DNA from: Candidatus Caccousia avicola
GTDB lineage: Bacteria > Bacillota > Clostridia > Oscillospirales > Acutalibacteraceae
DNA length: 40,088 nucleotides
Direction: 5' to 3'
Assembly (NCBI GenBank): GCA_018712435.1
Contig: DVGZ01000059.1
Span: 1 to 40,088 of the forward strand
The notes beneath the pieces are model-generated. The model was not told where the DNA came from. It worked only from the letters and a program-made list of their open reading frames with translations, and made no database searches. The position numbers and the translations under genes are program-made. Below, piece after piece: positions 40,058 to 40,088 of the stretch. Numbering within the stretch: the first letter of the stretch is position 1; every line of letters begins with the position of its first letter.

Positions 40058-40088
40058 ATGGCAGATAAGCGAAAACCACCAATCCGGC
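40058..40088 (+). CDS. Start of a further gene in the island (partial)
   Basis: ATG at 40058 with GAGG 8 bases upstream, 37 bases after the GmrSD stop. Only ten residues are visible (MADKRKPPIR). No function can be given; the close spacing suggests the same transcript as the GmrSD-type gene. Confidence 0.55.
   Translation, partial: MADKRKPPIR

Larger units (their letters stand above)
37690..40088. mobile_element. Low-GC accessory island, left part
   Basis: From about 37.69 kb the sequence becomes clearly AT-richer than everything before it, codon use changes, and the genes (DUF6061, GmrSD-type nuclease) are typical of mobile or defence islands in Clostridia. The left edge abuts the end of gene-end repeat copy 2. 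No integrase, terminal repeat or attachment site is visible, and the right end is outside the window. Calling it an island is inference from composition and gene type. Confidence 0.6.

Noticed and set aside
1-40088. CRISPR array, tRNA or rRNA genes
   Set aside because: No regularly spaced direct repeats, cloverleaf with a T-loop GTTCGAATC-type core, or rRNA signature was found by eye. The GGGTTCGAAGGGG strings near 31131 and 37538 are part of the hairpin repeat and have no cloverleaf around them.

Overview
The window comes from a high-GC, low-oxygen Gram-positive bacterium, most likely a member of the Clostridia close to the Oscillospiraceae/Ruminococcaceae. This is inferred from gene content (DUF6062, DUF6061, CpXC and zinc-ribbon proteins, rubredoxin, a soluble FtsK/SftA-like translocase, an oxygen-labile-type IlvD), from AGGAGG-type ribosome binding sites with sigma-A promoters, and from the style of its intergenic palindromic repeats. 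No rRNA, tRNA or CRISPR was seen. Genes up to about 37.2 kb are GC-rich housekeeping or core genes. From about 37.69 kb the base composition falls sharply and an accessory island begins.

Layout. 1-0.3 kb: start of an exported protein (minus). 0.8-3.4 kb: class II aldolase (fba), then an 8-oxoguanine glycosylase and a DUF6062 protein that overlap (minus). 3.4-4.07 kb: divergent promoter region with an inverted pair of near-identical leader repeats. 4.07-8.5 kb: rlmB and a 1210-residue membrane protein that looks like a catalytically dead P1B-type ATPase. 8.6-9.4 kb: eroded GH51 arabinofuranosidase. 9.4-11.1 kb: leuCD (minus). 11.3-11.9 kb: Crp/Fnr-type regulator. 12.1-14.0 kb: anchored hypothetical protein, HAD phosphatase, hot-dog thioesterase (minus). 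14.4-17.2 kb: dusB and ilvD. 17.5-22.4 kb: four-gene Gld-like ABC export operon (minus). 22.7-23.5 kb: rubredoxin and PAP2 phosphatase (minus). 23.9-27.6 kb: zinc-ribbon protein and SftA-like DNA translocase. 27.8-30.7 kb: asnA, a TetR regulator, fucO. 31.2-34.1 kb: three-gene overlapping operon with mnmA (minus). 34.3-37.2 kb: CpXC protein and asnB. 37.7-40.1 kb: island with DUF6061 and a fused GmrSD-type (DUF262 + HNH) restriction protein.

How the genes work together. LeuCD and IlvD belong to branched-chain amino acid synthesis but are controlled separately. AsnA (ammonia) and AsnB (glutamine) are two independent routes to asparagine within 10 kb. RlmB, DusB and MnmA are RNA modification enzymes. 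The Gld-like ATPase, permease, GldG and DUF4340 proteins probably form one membrane complex.

The most distinctive non-coding signal is a family of short palindromes of the form hexamer-TGA-complementary hexamer, usually followed by ACGCA or ACACA. The hexamers differ between copies but keep their pairing. In fucO and the DUF4340 gene the central TGA is the gene's own stop codon. In asnB the palindrome spans the stop. In rlmB and the DUF6062 gene the palindrome sits in the leader just after the promoter. At gene ends these units are followed by a terminator-like hairpin, and twice by a longer hairpin array of about 400 bp. All function assignments come from reading the sequence; no database search was run.
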